From Sympetrum striolatum (lineage: Eukaryota; Arthropoda; Insecta; Odonata; Libellulidae): 64,000 nt of DNA. The notes beneath the pieces were generated by a model, which worked only from the letters and a program-made list of their open reading frames with translations, searched no databases and was not told the DNA's origin. Positions 36,701 to 48,400 of this stretch are shown here, one piece after another (within the stretch, counting starts at the first letter, position 1; each line of letters begins with the position of its first letter). The stretch is from the NCBI GenBank assembly GCA_947579665.1, contig OX388349.1, positions 41,239,854 to 41,303,853 of the forward strand. Reading direction: 5' to 3'. The translations under genes were made by a program, and so were the position numbers.

Positions 36701-39500
36701 TAATTTTAATTTCTGTAACTTTTTCGGAGTAGAATCTTTGGGAAAAGGGAAAAAAATATTTGCTTAATAATAATAAGATCTGATCGGATTTATAAAATAA
36801 ACGAATAGCTCATAGAAGCTTCTCTGTAAAAAAATATCTTATCATTTGAAGAAGTCTCTCAAAAAATACTTGGTGGAATAGTTGTTTCATGTCTTTGGCA
36901 GAAGGTGATTCGCTTTCTAATTGTTTTTTTATGGCTCATCATTTTGTCAAAATACATGCCTCTACTCCGTTACATTCCATACAAGTAAATATTATTCAGA
37001 GATGTACGATTTGAATTATTTTCTCCATAGAAACTGAGGAATGTTTGTCTGAAAATTGAACCTCCTAAAATCCTTACATTCAAGACATAAGAGGTTTCAA
37101 TTTTCTTAGACGCAGATGTGAGCGCCAGCTGAATTTTCAATTTAAATACTTCATTTTTCTTGTTCTGTGAGTGACTTTTGAAAGAATACAGTGAGGTTAA
37201 TATGGGAGACATTTACATCCGGAAAGAGAGCTTTATTTATATCTTAGTCTTCACGAAATTTTATATCAAACACGATTTTGAAAGATGCATCTCGTTAGAA
37301 AACCTCGAATGAGTACGCAAAATTCAAGTTTTTCTGATTTATTTCCTTTACCACATTTTTCCTTTATAATTTGAATGGTGACTGCTAGGTTGATACATAA
37401 TTTATGTCTCGTTGGTGGTTAATACATAATCAACAAGAACCTTGCGATGTTCTTTGTTAAACATATATTTTTCACCTCTTTTTTCAACGGTTAATCTAGA
37501 TTTAGAACTCTGTGTGTACGAATTAATTTTACGATAACAGTCAAAATACGGAAGTTGAAATAATTCAAAATATTGGCAAGTGCACAAATGATTATAACTC
37601 TTTTAAAACGTCTAGTTTAATAGTTCTTTCTAAACGTCTAGACTCTAGTGCTATTTCATGACATATTAATATTCTTTAGTCTACAACTTCCCCAAGTAGT
37701 TTTGGAGTTTGTTCTTGCCCATTTGTAAATCGTGCTGATACAAAAGAATAATTTACTTTCCGATATCTTCTAACACTTTTCTAAAAGTAACGCAATGTCT
37801 TAAAACAGAATATGAAGAACCTCAATGGAAGAATGACCCAGCCGTTGACGAAATGGGAGTGGAATAGGGAAATATGCTTACGGTGATGCATGATGGGAAA
37901 TTTTTACTCAAGTCCCCCACGGTAGCCATGAAAAACTACCAATAATTATGAAAAAAATTTGTATGACAAACACGGGACTCACATAAGGGAGCAGTAGTTA
38001 ATATTAGTAACTTTGTTAAGAGCAACTTAGCTTTTTAATTGAAAGCATAATATTTGTTAGGGCAATAACTATGTTGAGACATTGTTTTATATAGGAGAAA
38101 AATGCATAGTAATATTTAATTGTTGTAGATTCAGATCATTTTAGTTTATATTTCATAATTTATTATGAAAGTTATCTTTAACGAATGCTCACCGCTCGTT
38201 CTTTGCTATAAGACATTTCATTGAATTAGTTATTATGCTAATGTAAGAAACAATCTTAGACGTTGAAAACTATATTTCAAAGTCACATTGATCATTAGTA
38301 AAGAATATATAAACTGACCTGAAAAGTTACTCAAAATATTTGATACTTCCAGAGATAATTAGTGTGATAAAAATGCATTCGCCTCTCATTTATGTTTTTT
38401 CATATTTATTTATTTGTATATTTATTTATTTATTGCACTTGATTGTATAAATGTAAATTTCCGATGTACATCTTTGGAGTGCTGCTGGAGTAGGAGAAGA
38501 GGGGAGGGGATATGTGCCTCATCTACCCGAGCAGAAAAATTAATTACAAGTCAAGTCAATGAGTGCAACGGCTTTTACTGATGATTTTGCGCAATTTAAA
38601 CTTTTAAAAATTTTACTCATTTTTGGTATAACCATATTTGAACTTCGGGATTACTTTCGTGGAAAATTGAATTTCGTTATCTTCTGGTAAGAATCACAAT
38701 ACTAAAACGAGAGATTTATTACTGTATTTTTAAGCATCTATTTGCTTTTCGACTTTTCAGTTAAGATAAATAATCCATAGCAATGGGATATTTTTTCAAA
38801 ACTAGGAGAGAAAAATGTCCAACGTCACAAATTCGTTTCCATATTTCGGATTGAGATCACAAAAACGTGCTATGTTTTCAGAAATCATTAAGGACTTCGA
38901 ACAAATCATCTTTGATATGCTGAACAATTTTGGAATTTCATGCCATTCACAATATAATGGAAATCTAATATTCAGAGGTGAATTTATGAAGATTTATAAA
39001 TTTCGGTAAACTTTGATAGCGGCTGTACACTTCAAGGTCAACAAAGGTGGCTGCAGCTTTTATCATTTTTCTACTGAAAAGCCTTGTGTATCCGAATAGG
39101 AAGCTCTAAATTAGAATATGATTGGAAATATATGTTGTTCATTCAGATTCCAAAATTATTTGCAGCAAGGATTTACCATTATATCCCTCAATTTTCCAAG
39201 AAAGCAATCAGTAAATCTACTCCCAGTCCTTTAAAATTTTTCCATCGAAACTTTAATTGAAATAAAAATTACTTTATTTTATACGTGTCAAATAATATGT
39301 AGGTTTATCAGGAGTTTTTTTGCACAAATTTGAAAACAAACTTTTCCTTCCATCGCATTTAAGGAAAAACTAATTCATGCGAAAAGTGTATATTAGAAAA
39401 ATTAAACTAACGCTACCTCAATTGTAATTAGTATATCAATTAATTATAATATATGTAAACAACGTATGATGTTAAAAACAATAAAAATTAACATAATTAT
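33791..39500. other. AT-rich DNA, nothing recognised
   Basis: A GC-richer stretch at about 34140-34600 holds a 69-codon minus-strand frame (34375-34584) without a known domain. TTTA-rich simple sequence occurs at 38400-38440. No transposon ends or splice-bounded exons were accepted. Confidence 0.5.
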
Positions 39501-39576
39501 GGATATCTAGTGATCACCAGATATCCTACAGTTTTAATCTATTCTCAGATTAGTTATCGATGAGATAACTGATCTG
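39501..39576. repeat. Two adjacent small palindromes
   Basis: 39501-39526 is a 26-base palindrome (GGATATCTAG...AGATATCC) with one mismatched pair and no loop. 39546-39558 and 39564-39576 form a 13-bp stem with one mismatch and a 5-base loop. They are 19 bases apart. Their function is unknown; they may be cruciform-prone relics. Confidence 0.6.
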
Positions 39577-42500
39577 ATGAGATAAATACTTTGAAGGTGG
39601 CTGATTTGTTGCCTAATTGCTTAAACCTAATTTATGGAATGGCAGATATAGGCATCGGGGTGTAATTTGGTTGTCATTAAGTCAGGATCGATGATCTCAG
39701 TGCTGAGATTATGGTGGAAGGCAACGATTGCAGAGGCAATTGATGGCTACTAACGGAGCTTGAAAAGGGGTGATGACCAGGTTTCAGCGTTGCAGAATGA
39801 CATCATTCTATGTGACTTCTAGGCGTGATCATAGGGTGCAGTTGGTAAAATATCTATCTAGGTATTAGAACTTTAGAGGTGTGCTGATTAAAATGAATTG
39901 GCTATTTTTGCTGAAGAAATATTTGAGATTAAGGAAATATTTACTCCAAATTGGGTTGCTATATTGAATGTAAAATTTGTGCGATTTGGCGTGATAAAAT
40001 AATAATAGAAATAATTGCAATGGAAAAATCTTAGGTATATATTTTCAAACTGCTGACGTTAATTCCATTTTTCTTGATTAAAACATTTGCTATTATCATA
40101 AAGTATGCGTTTTAGGCTAACGCAAAAACTATTTCCCTATTCAGAAAAGTTCTTGAAAATTTAAAATTTATCGGGAAAAATGTAAGTATAATTTTTGTAT
40201 CCTTATATTCTATGAAAAATTAATATCAAATAAAATTCTACGGAATAGGTATGGTAGAAATTTTGGAAAAAGGTAAACTAATTCAAGCTTATTTTGTCAA
40301 TGCTCATAATTTTGGATGAAAGGGTATATTTAGAATTATACTCCATATGTATTTTACAAAAGTCAAGCTAAATCAATTGTATAATTACGATCGAACAATC
40401 TTGGAATGGTAAGCCATTCCAACAAATACAATTCGATGAAATACGAAAATTAAAATCTTTAGAAAAAGTAATTTAATTTCAGTCGATTTTGCTAATGATG
40501 GATTATTTTATAAGGAATGTGGATACATATAGAATCACGTTCTACCTATTTACGTTTCACGAAAACTCAATTATACGACTAAGATCACATCATCTTCGAA
40601 TGGTATTCCAATAAATTGAATCATCATAGATATTTTTCTATCTTACTCAACGTATCTTTTTGAAAAACACACCTTTCGTTTTGTATGTGCAGTCTAGAGC
40701 ATAACATTATTGTCCCTTTAATTCCCTTTAATTCGATTGAGATCCTTGGATAGAAGATTGGACGCAGTTTATATTTTCTAATTATATTGCGATCAACACA
40801 AGATGATTGATACAATTAGGTTCCACGCAGCGAAATCTGCTTTTGCTATGCATCGATTTGAAGTATTCTATCATAATTTTTACTTTACTTAGTTTCATAA
40901 TTGGGCTGGATAGAGGAGGAGATTTTTAGTCTGAGTCTTGCTGAAATAAATAGGTTTCTTTTATATTATAATTAATATTCTTACAATCAGCACACGATCT
41001 TCGATTTGGCTCAGAATGAATGGCATTTCGATTTCTTATTGTCAGAAAATAATCGACACATTTAAATGTATTCAATCAATGTCTATTTCTATAGCAAAAT
41101 TTGCTTATACATATCTATATGAAACTCCGCAGTTATATGACATCACAGTGTTTTACTTGAATTTATGAATGTGGTTTTTGAAAATTAATAATTACAATCA
41201 CCTTCTCTGTGGAACGTATTCTCCATGAAAGTAGAAAGTTTACCAGCCACACTGCAATTGCTGCGGAATAAAGTTTTTCGAGGAAATTCTTGTCGGTAAT
41301 CAGAATTTGATAGACAAATTTGTAAAGTATTTAGTTATCTATATTCCTTACTCTGGAAAGCTACACAAATTAAAGATGAAAAAAAGCATTTTAATTCTAG
41401 CTTCACCTTATAAAGATGAGAATGCAGTAATTTAATTCTTTTTGACATTTTATTGATAAATTTACGAGCGAAACGTTTTGATTGATGACAAGTTAGAAAA
41501 TAACCTTGCTTAACCTTTATAGATTCACCCTTGCTACTTCGACTGTAAGCTATGAATTGATTCCCTATTCCTCAACTGAAAAACTATTCAAAGGTAGCAA
41601 AGATGAGTCGCCTCTTGAATATTCAACTTTTTTTCTTTTGTATCCAGAGTTTGACATTGAAATTTATTCACAATGCAAGGCATTCACGTGGTCCGGATGG
41701 AAATAAAACTTGAGTTTACTTAATTTTTCAGCTTTGAATGAATACAGTTCTCAGATGTGTAATTATTGGAAGGGAGAAGCTTTAAACGAGGCGAATTGTA
41801 ATGAGAAGGATTTGGAGAGCATTCAGTTGCGCGTCAAGTATCGACGATTAAAAATGCACACCCGTGACCTTCCAGAGACAAAAGGACATAAATGCAGCTT
41901 AGACGGGGGTGGAAATTTCCATTTTTTAATATGGGGAGGGATCACGCACGGTACAACACACGCGTGCAGGGACACTCAATTGAAAGAAGTATTTTCGACG
42001 CAAAATACCAACATTTTGCGCTTAATCGAGTTTCGTGAAGGTAATTAATTTCTTTTAATTTATTCAAGTATCACACTATACAGAATTTATCTATATCAAT
42101 CAATCCAATGTATGCCATAAATTAATTTTGTTAATACTAAGCTTTTTCAATTATATATTGTTGTACATATCAAGTTTTGGTCCACTTTATCATTTAATAT
42201 ATTTTTATTCTAATATATTTAAATACCATAAATGAGATAGTATGATTTAAATGGGCATAGTATACTCAAATTAGAATTAGTAATTAGAATCTTAGTGAAA
42301 ATAACAGTGTGATTTTTGCTTTTTCTTAATGGAAAATTTCCAAGTAATAATACCGTCTAACATTTGTAACATACCAGATTTAGCGAAATATTTCCATAAG
42401 CCAATGAAGACGAAAGAAGTTGTTTTTTTCTGATTTTTGTAGTATTTTAGGTAACTTTTACTTTGAATTTGGAATTAAATCGATGAATTATGATTCGCAA

Positions 42501-42882
42501 GAGGATTTCGTACCTCTTTATAGATGTACCAGTCTTGCATTCTTGTTTTTGTCGAAGGTTGAAAATTACCGTCATTTGCGTGAATTGCAGTAGAAAAAAT
42601 ACATGTTCTCAGAAAGTTATTAAAAGTATACGTTTACTTAAAAATCAATGCTCTCATTTTCACATAAATTTCCTATGAAGTTTTTCTATTTTTTCGCAGC
42701 GATTTCTTTAGATTTTTTTCTATTTATTTTTTTATGTATTTCTATTTATATTTAGACATAAAAATGTAATCTCTGAACTTTAATTTTCCCTATGAATGTT
42801 GTTAATTTTTCCTCATTTATTGCTAAAATTAAAAATGTAATTCCACTAACTATTAAAGAAGAGCATGCTTGCATTCACATAC
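39577..42882. other. Probable first intron of the receptor gene, no second exon found
   Basis: If the receptor exon at 42883-43561 is correctly read, this interval lies downstream of it on the minus strand and should be intronic. I looked for transmembrane segment 3 and its E-R-Y box on the minus strand and did not see them. A plus-strand open frame at 41710-42048 is discussed among the findings. Confidence 0.4.
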
Positions 42883-43561
42883 CTTGCAAGTAGGGGATCA
42901 GCTTGCACATGGCACCCCCAAAGACAAAATCCCTCAGTATGGCACCCACCAAGGTGAAGGGCACACAAAGAAGACCGAGGAGAAGGTCAGCCACGGCCAA
43001 GTTGAGCAGAAAGACATTAGTCAAGGATCGCACCCTCCAAGAGCTCCCCTCCGCCGCGTTGGAAGACGAGCTCGCGGCCGTCTTCCAAGACAATCTACTC
43101 GGAAACCGCGGCAAAAGCCTCGGCGCCAAAGTCCCAATAACTAAAACATTTCCCACCACCGCCAAGCAGAGTATGATCGCATAGGCCGGTATGTGGACCC
43201 ACCGCAACAAGTCCGTGCTCTGCGAAGACGAGCTGCTCGCATTAGCAGGTGGAGCAGAAGTGGCATTGAGTACACTCCCGTTCGCCTCCATGTAATTAGT
43301 AGGGGATTGGCTCATCACCGTCTCGGTGACGGCGAACGTCCCGTTCCAAGTCCCCTGGCTCGTGTATTGACTCACTTGGGCCATGGTGCGGAGGAGCCGG
43401 TCGGAAAACGGTGCGTTCCAACCGCCGAGCGATGCGTTTGTGATTTGCGTGGCCCTGAATTCTGACTCCGACGAGTTGATTTTAGGCTCCGCGGTGGTGA
43501 CCCAGATCGAATCTTTTGATTTCCTCGCGAACGACTCGTTCCCATGCGACGAAGCGTTCAT
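42883..43561 (-). CDS. CCKLR: CCK-like / sulfakinin-type peptide receptor, first coding exon (partial)
   Basis: This is a class A G protein-coupled receptor of the cholecystokinin/gastrin type, called the sulfakinin receptor in insects. It sits in the plasma membrane and responds to a secreted peptide. The exon encodes 226 residues. An extracellular N-terminus of about 120 residues has eight N-glycosylation sequons (N2, N8, N29, N42, N73, N94, N99, N107). Transmembrane segment 1 lies at about 123-145 with the conserved GN (N138), and segment 2 at about 180-205 with LNLAVADLLL (D192). The first extracellular loop follows with RDFVFG and the disulfide cysteine C219, ending in PYLQ. The RDFVFGGAMCK stretch and CVPFTL before it are typical of CCK-type receptors. 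The ATG has A at -3, and an in-frame TAG 12 bases upstream fixes it as the first start. A donor CAAG|GTATGT splits a glycine codon after base 1. The loop between segments 1 and 2 is unusually long. Another peptide receptor of the same branch is possible but less likely. Confidence 0.85.
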
Positions 43562-44749
43562 GTTTGTCGTCTATGCACTCACTTGCACTCGCGGGGTGTC
43601 ATGCCGGGTGAGGAATCGAGCGAACACAACGGGGTGCGCGGAGGGAGTCAATCTCTGAGGGGTTCCGAAAGAGGTCGTGAATTGAAGCGAGCGGAGTTAT
43701 CTGAGAGATAGGAGACTCGACTGGGTTTTCTCACGCGATTTTTTTCCACCGTATTGTGTAGGATAGGTTCCACGATGAAGAGAGATTCTATTTATGACTC
43801 AGTCAGCATCGATACCTAGTTCAATCACACTATTTTGGAGGGTTATCAAAACACATAAATGTTTTAGCACACTATTCAAAGCTCATTTTAATTTAAAACA
43901 CAATTGTTACTTTCAATGTTGGGATGCTTGGGAATTAACACCTCACGTACAGAATATTCGTTGATAAATATTTACAGATATATAACTTAAATAACAAGGA
44001 GATCCTTATCTTATGCTACCCTATACCTGAATATATATATAGATAAGAAGCGACTAACACTTCTCTACTTTTAATATGAGCTAGCTAGCGGTAGTGATAA
44101 AAGATTTGCATTGTTATGAGCATTAATTAAGGGAGCAATACTCCCTTATGCAGAAAAGTTTTCTAAGTCCTCTATGTGTACTTTACAAAGAAAAACTTTC
44201 GTAAGCAACTCCGATGAATCAATTCATAAGATGTTACACTTATGGACACAGATCTAACTCCGAAGTAATTCAAATTAATGATTCAAGTCAGCCTTTCAAG
44301 AAAGGTTTCAGTTCAAATATAAATTTCTTCCCGCGAATATCATCTTATTACCATTAAATTAGCCGTATATATTTAAATCCTGGCGAATTAAGGGTTAAAG
44401 TATACTACTATACTATACTATATACTTGACACAGGAATTAACATTCATAACACCAAATTATCACAACCTGTATGAGAGCAATGTCACACGTTCATTGTCG
44501 AGGAAATTCAGATAACAAATCCATCCATACCTACGAATTTCCTACTTTGGCGGAAACATCATTTATCTCGAAAATTCAATACAGTACTCTACAACTACTT
44601 TCCCTTTTTGACAAAACACTTTGTGTAACTTCTACGGACAAAAGTATAATCTAATTCTTCCGATGGGAGAATATCCTTTCGTGGCCCTCATTCAGGCGAT
44701 ATTGGCAATCACCCCAAGAACCCTGAGGATCACTTCGTGGGCCTTAAAG
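43562..44749 (-). other. 5' untranslated/upstream region of the receptor exon
   Basis: The first 120 bases upstream of the ATG remain CpG-rich and probably belong to the 5' UTR. A minus-strand TAG at 43573-43571 shows that the reading frame does not extend further. Beyond about 43750 the sequence returns to AT-rich. No convincing TATA box or acceptor site could be chosen by eye. Confidence 0.4.
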
Positions 44750-45480
44750 GAAAAGGTCCCCTTTTACGTCCGAGGACCTCTTCTCTCCACCGGAAAAAAG
44801 CGTTTAGCGCTCTGTTCCCCTTTTCGAAACACCCGAAAAACTTCGGGAAATGCGTGCTTTCTTAGGAGCACACAAAAGAATACGACGCGGAAACTTTTTC
44901 CATAAATTCTCACTGCACTTTAACACACGGAGGTACAGACGAAAGTTGTTCTCGGAGAACACACGCGTTGAGGATCCTCGGGGAAGAGTGAGAAGCGGGA
45001 AAAAGTAGCGGGGGAAACGTTGTCGTCTTCGGCGGGCTTTAATCTTTACGTTCCGTCGAGGATCAAAAGGCCCAAAGCGCGGCTTGGAAGAGGAGTTTCC
45101 TTTCTTTGCGGCGCCTGTTGGTAGATCGACCGCTGTGCGGAGCGTCGGTTGGAGAACTCTCGGCCGCGGGATCGGCAAGTAAGTCCCTTCTCCGGAACGC
45201 GCAAACTCGGCCTGGAGGGGTCGAGAGGGTGGCTCTCGCTTGTTTGAACGGCTGCATCTCCGTGAAAAACGAGAGGGGACCCCGAAATGCCTAACGTTGG
45301 TCGCCTGACAGGGGAGACCCCTCGTAGAATGCAATGCGTTTCAGAAAATATTTTCTGCTTCAAAATAGTGGGAGATTGGCTTTGAAGGAATCTTCCTTCT
45401 CCAACAACAGGTTGAGCTTAATTGGCGCTCTTCTTTGGCGATGTTTGCGAGAGGTGGAGGAGGTTTCTAAATGTTTAAAG
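44750..45480. promoter_or_regulatory. CpG-rich island, candidate promoter or 5' UTR exon of the receptor gene
   Basis: This block is strongly GC- and CpG-rich compared with its surroundings and lies about 1.2-1.9 kb upstream of the receptor start codon. Several long frames are open on both strands (for example 44804-45334 minus, 176 codons), but they are arginine/serine/proline-rich and overlap one another, which is the usual effect of GC-rich non-coding DNA. A 5' UTR exon plus promoter would fit the position. A plus-strand donor-like GCAA|GTAAGT at 45177-45186 leaves open a divergent transcript. The direction is therefore uncertain. Confidence 0.4.
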
Positions 45481-48400
45481 GGTTTCTCCGACCCGTAGGG
45501 AGTTTATGGGTTAAATCTTCGTAGTTTAAGAGATTAATTTCTTAATTTTCCTAAATAGGTATGCTAATGACATCGTATAATTACCAAGGTTCCATTTTTC
45601 ATCCCATGTTACGTAAAGAGATTCTTCTATTTTTAATTCATTTTTTTATCCAGATTAAAATTAATGCATTGATACCGTTTATTAAAAAACCAAAATCGTG
45701 TACTATATAGAATATACTCTATCCCGTAGACAATCTTATTATTGAGAAAGAAGTCATTAGATTAGTAAGTTAGTCACTATTATTTTTAATGGTGTGGTCT
45801 TGCTGCTTTCGGTCTTGCAACATTCCGATGTAAATAAATGTGTTAGTCACATAATTCATCAACTATTGAACTTTCATTATATTTTCATTATACTTAATGT
45901 CTACCCATAACTACTGTATTTTTGTTATATTGAAAAATACTTAAATAGGAAATAGACAACATGAGTACATTCTTCTGCTTGCCCGATGTTTTTGTACGTC
46001 TGATTATATATTTGGATAAATAAAACTACCACTATCATTATAATACAACTAATAATGACCAATTAGCCTAGTTGCTCTAAGGATTAGGCAGCATCTACTT
46101 GTCTTTCTACAAGCCTGTGTATGTATATATTTCTTTGAACATGTGATCTTTCGGTGTCTATTCTGTTTATGTGAACTTTTCCGTTTTCCCTGCTTATTTT
46201 TATTTTGTCTCATGTCTTTGTTTCTTTAACCAACTCTTTTTCCGTCCTACACTTCCATTAGGAATTTCATTTCATGCAATTTTTAATCAACTTTTTTATG
46301 CTTTCTCTGCTTCGCGTGCGCAAGTAACTTCAGTAGGGTAACGGTTTTATGAAATATCTTCATATATCTAACAACGCATTCTTATGTATTTCGCGATGCT
46401 TTGTCTCTCAGTATTATTACTACTGCTCCATTTAGATCGCCGAATTTGTTTCCAATTTTTTTCTTTATTAGTAACGAGAGCGACTCATTCAAGCATTTTC
46501 GTCAAGGGTACCACCCGTTTTTGCGTTACAGAAGTCCAAGACTTACGGTAATTTGCATTGTTTAGAATCCGTCTGGAACATGCGCGCAGTATCTAGGTCA
46601 CTGCTAACAAGAGTTGCATTCATGAATTGGAAGAGATCGAGAGAAATACGTTACTTTTGTCTGAAATTGCAGCGATAAATCACAAAGCATTGCTTAGAAC
46701 TCATTTTTTTAGACAGATTGGGTGTTGTAAGAAGCAAGTTCGAAGTCAAGTACCTTGTCAAAATTAAATTGATATTGCCGGAGAAATTACGTTTCAAAAC
46801 AATCTACAGTAAACTGCGAGAATAAGAAATTGTCTGAAATAAGATATAAAAAGTGGCTTCATTATCGTTTCGACAATTTTCCTTTGAAATATTTTCTACT
46901 TTTTAACATAATTTTATTTTATACAATTTATACTATGGGATAACTGGAATTCTTTTATTCAAATACTGTTGTACATTCAAAAGTAAAATGAGCTGAATAT
47001 TTTAAGGCTATCACAAAGCGATTCTGGAAATAAGTTTTCGAATATCTCTGACGGGCCTGATGCTCTTTCATAATATTGTGAGAATAGTATAATACGTGTG
47101 TCATGCCATATAAGACGTATAGCTTTTCTTACGTTGACTAACTTTTATCATACTATATAACTGATAAGCGATTTTGGTATTTAAATTTAATACGAAACGG
47201 TTCTAGAAGGTAGGCCTTGCAAACGGTTTAGTTGCCATCGTGCATCCCATCTCAAAGGGGTACTAATGTAAACTTGTCACTCATATTACCAATCATACAT
47301 ATAATGTACCAATCACATATTTTTTTACTTATAAGCATATAAATTATTTCATATGCTTTGTTGAACACTATTCGAACACAATTTATCTGATCAGAAATTT
47401 TCTAGCAATACCAAGTTTCCATTCTTATGATGTCTCATATTTCTTCAAAAACTTTAATGAATTTATATTGATTCTGCTTCAAGGTATTAAGATCTTCTAA
47501 TTATTTTGTGACTAATTAATACTTCTTCTCTGTATATCATTAATAATGTTTCGTCCTGAGTTACTTTACTGCTACAAAGAGTGGGATATCTTAAAATCAT
47601 TATTTTTCTTCAACGTTGAACTGCTATCATTAATTCATTTCAACTATTCCATCTAAGCTATTTACAATTCATAATTTGAAAAATAAGGAACAGAATCGTA
47701 AGAAAGGGGCCAAAAAGTATCCCATGATTAATATACAAAAATCAAATTCTGGAGTATAACCATGTTTGGAGAAAGAATTATAAAAGAGGTGAAAAATAAT
47801 ACTCTAAGTAGTAATTTGAAGAATACGAAAAAATAATTGCTGCGATTCTCACAAGAATCGGCAGGCTTAATGAAGGCTCAAAAAGAAAAAGTTTTTTCGC
47901 AAGAGAGAAATTGTAAGTTGGGGATAATTTCCGAGGTAAAATTTAAGCATAATATTCCAGCAATGCAGATTATGGGTTACAGAATAGTAATTCCAATCAT
48001 AATTTATAAATATAGATTTTAATATCTATAGATATGGGCAAACATAAAAATTACGTGCATTATCTTACATCTAACGAGTAGACGAAGAGGCTAATTCCTG
48101 GTATTTATATCTTAAGGGCATGCATATTTAGACGTTTTGCAATTAGCATTATAACCATTGTAAAACGAGTACAATTTATAGGTAATTCATGTAAAGTAGC
48201 TAAATAAACAACTATTTTTGTGAAATTCTTGATTCTGTTATTGTAGATTCTAATCTTTATACCCTTTATACATTGGCTTTTATAAAAAATAAAGACAAAA
48301 TAGAAATCTTTGTTTACTTTATTACTAATTTATAACTTGTTAATGCCACTTTGTTTAAGTGAGAGAGCTCTTCTGGTTACATTTTGCGAGTTATTACAGA

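Noticed and set aside
42869..43658. Plus-strand open frames across the receptor exon (for example 42869-43144, 43193-43465, 43383-43658)
   Set aside because: They are shadows of the minus-strand receptor coding sequence.
44804..45334. Minus-strand open frame of 176 codons in the CpG-rich block
   Set aside because: It is rich in Arg, Ser and Pro, has no domain, and overlaps open frames in other registers and on the other strand; GC-rich non-coding DNA keeps frames open by lacking AT-rich stop codons.
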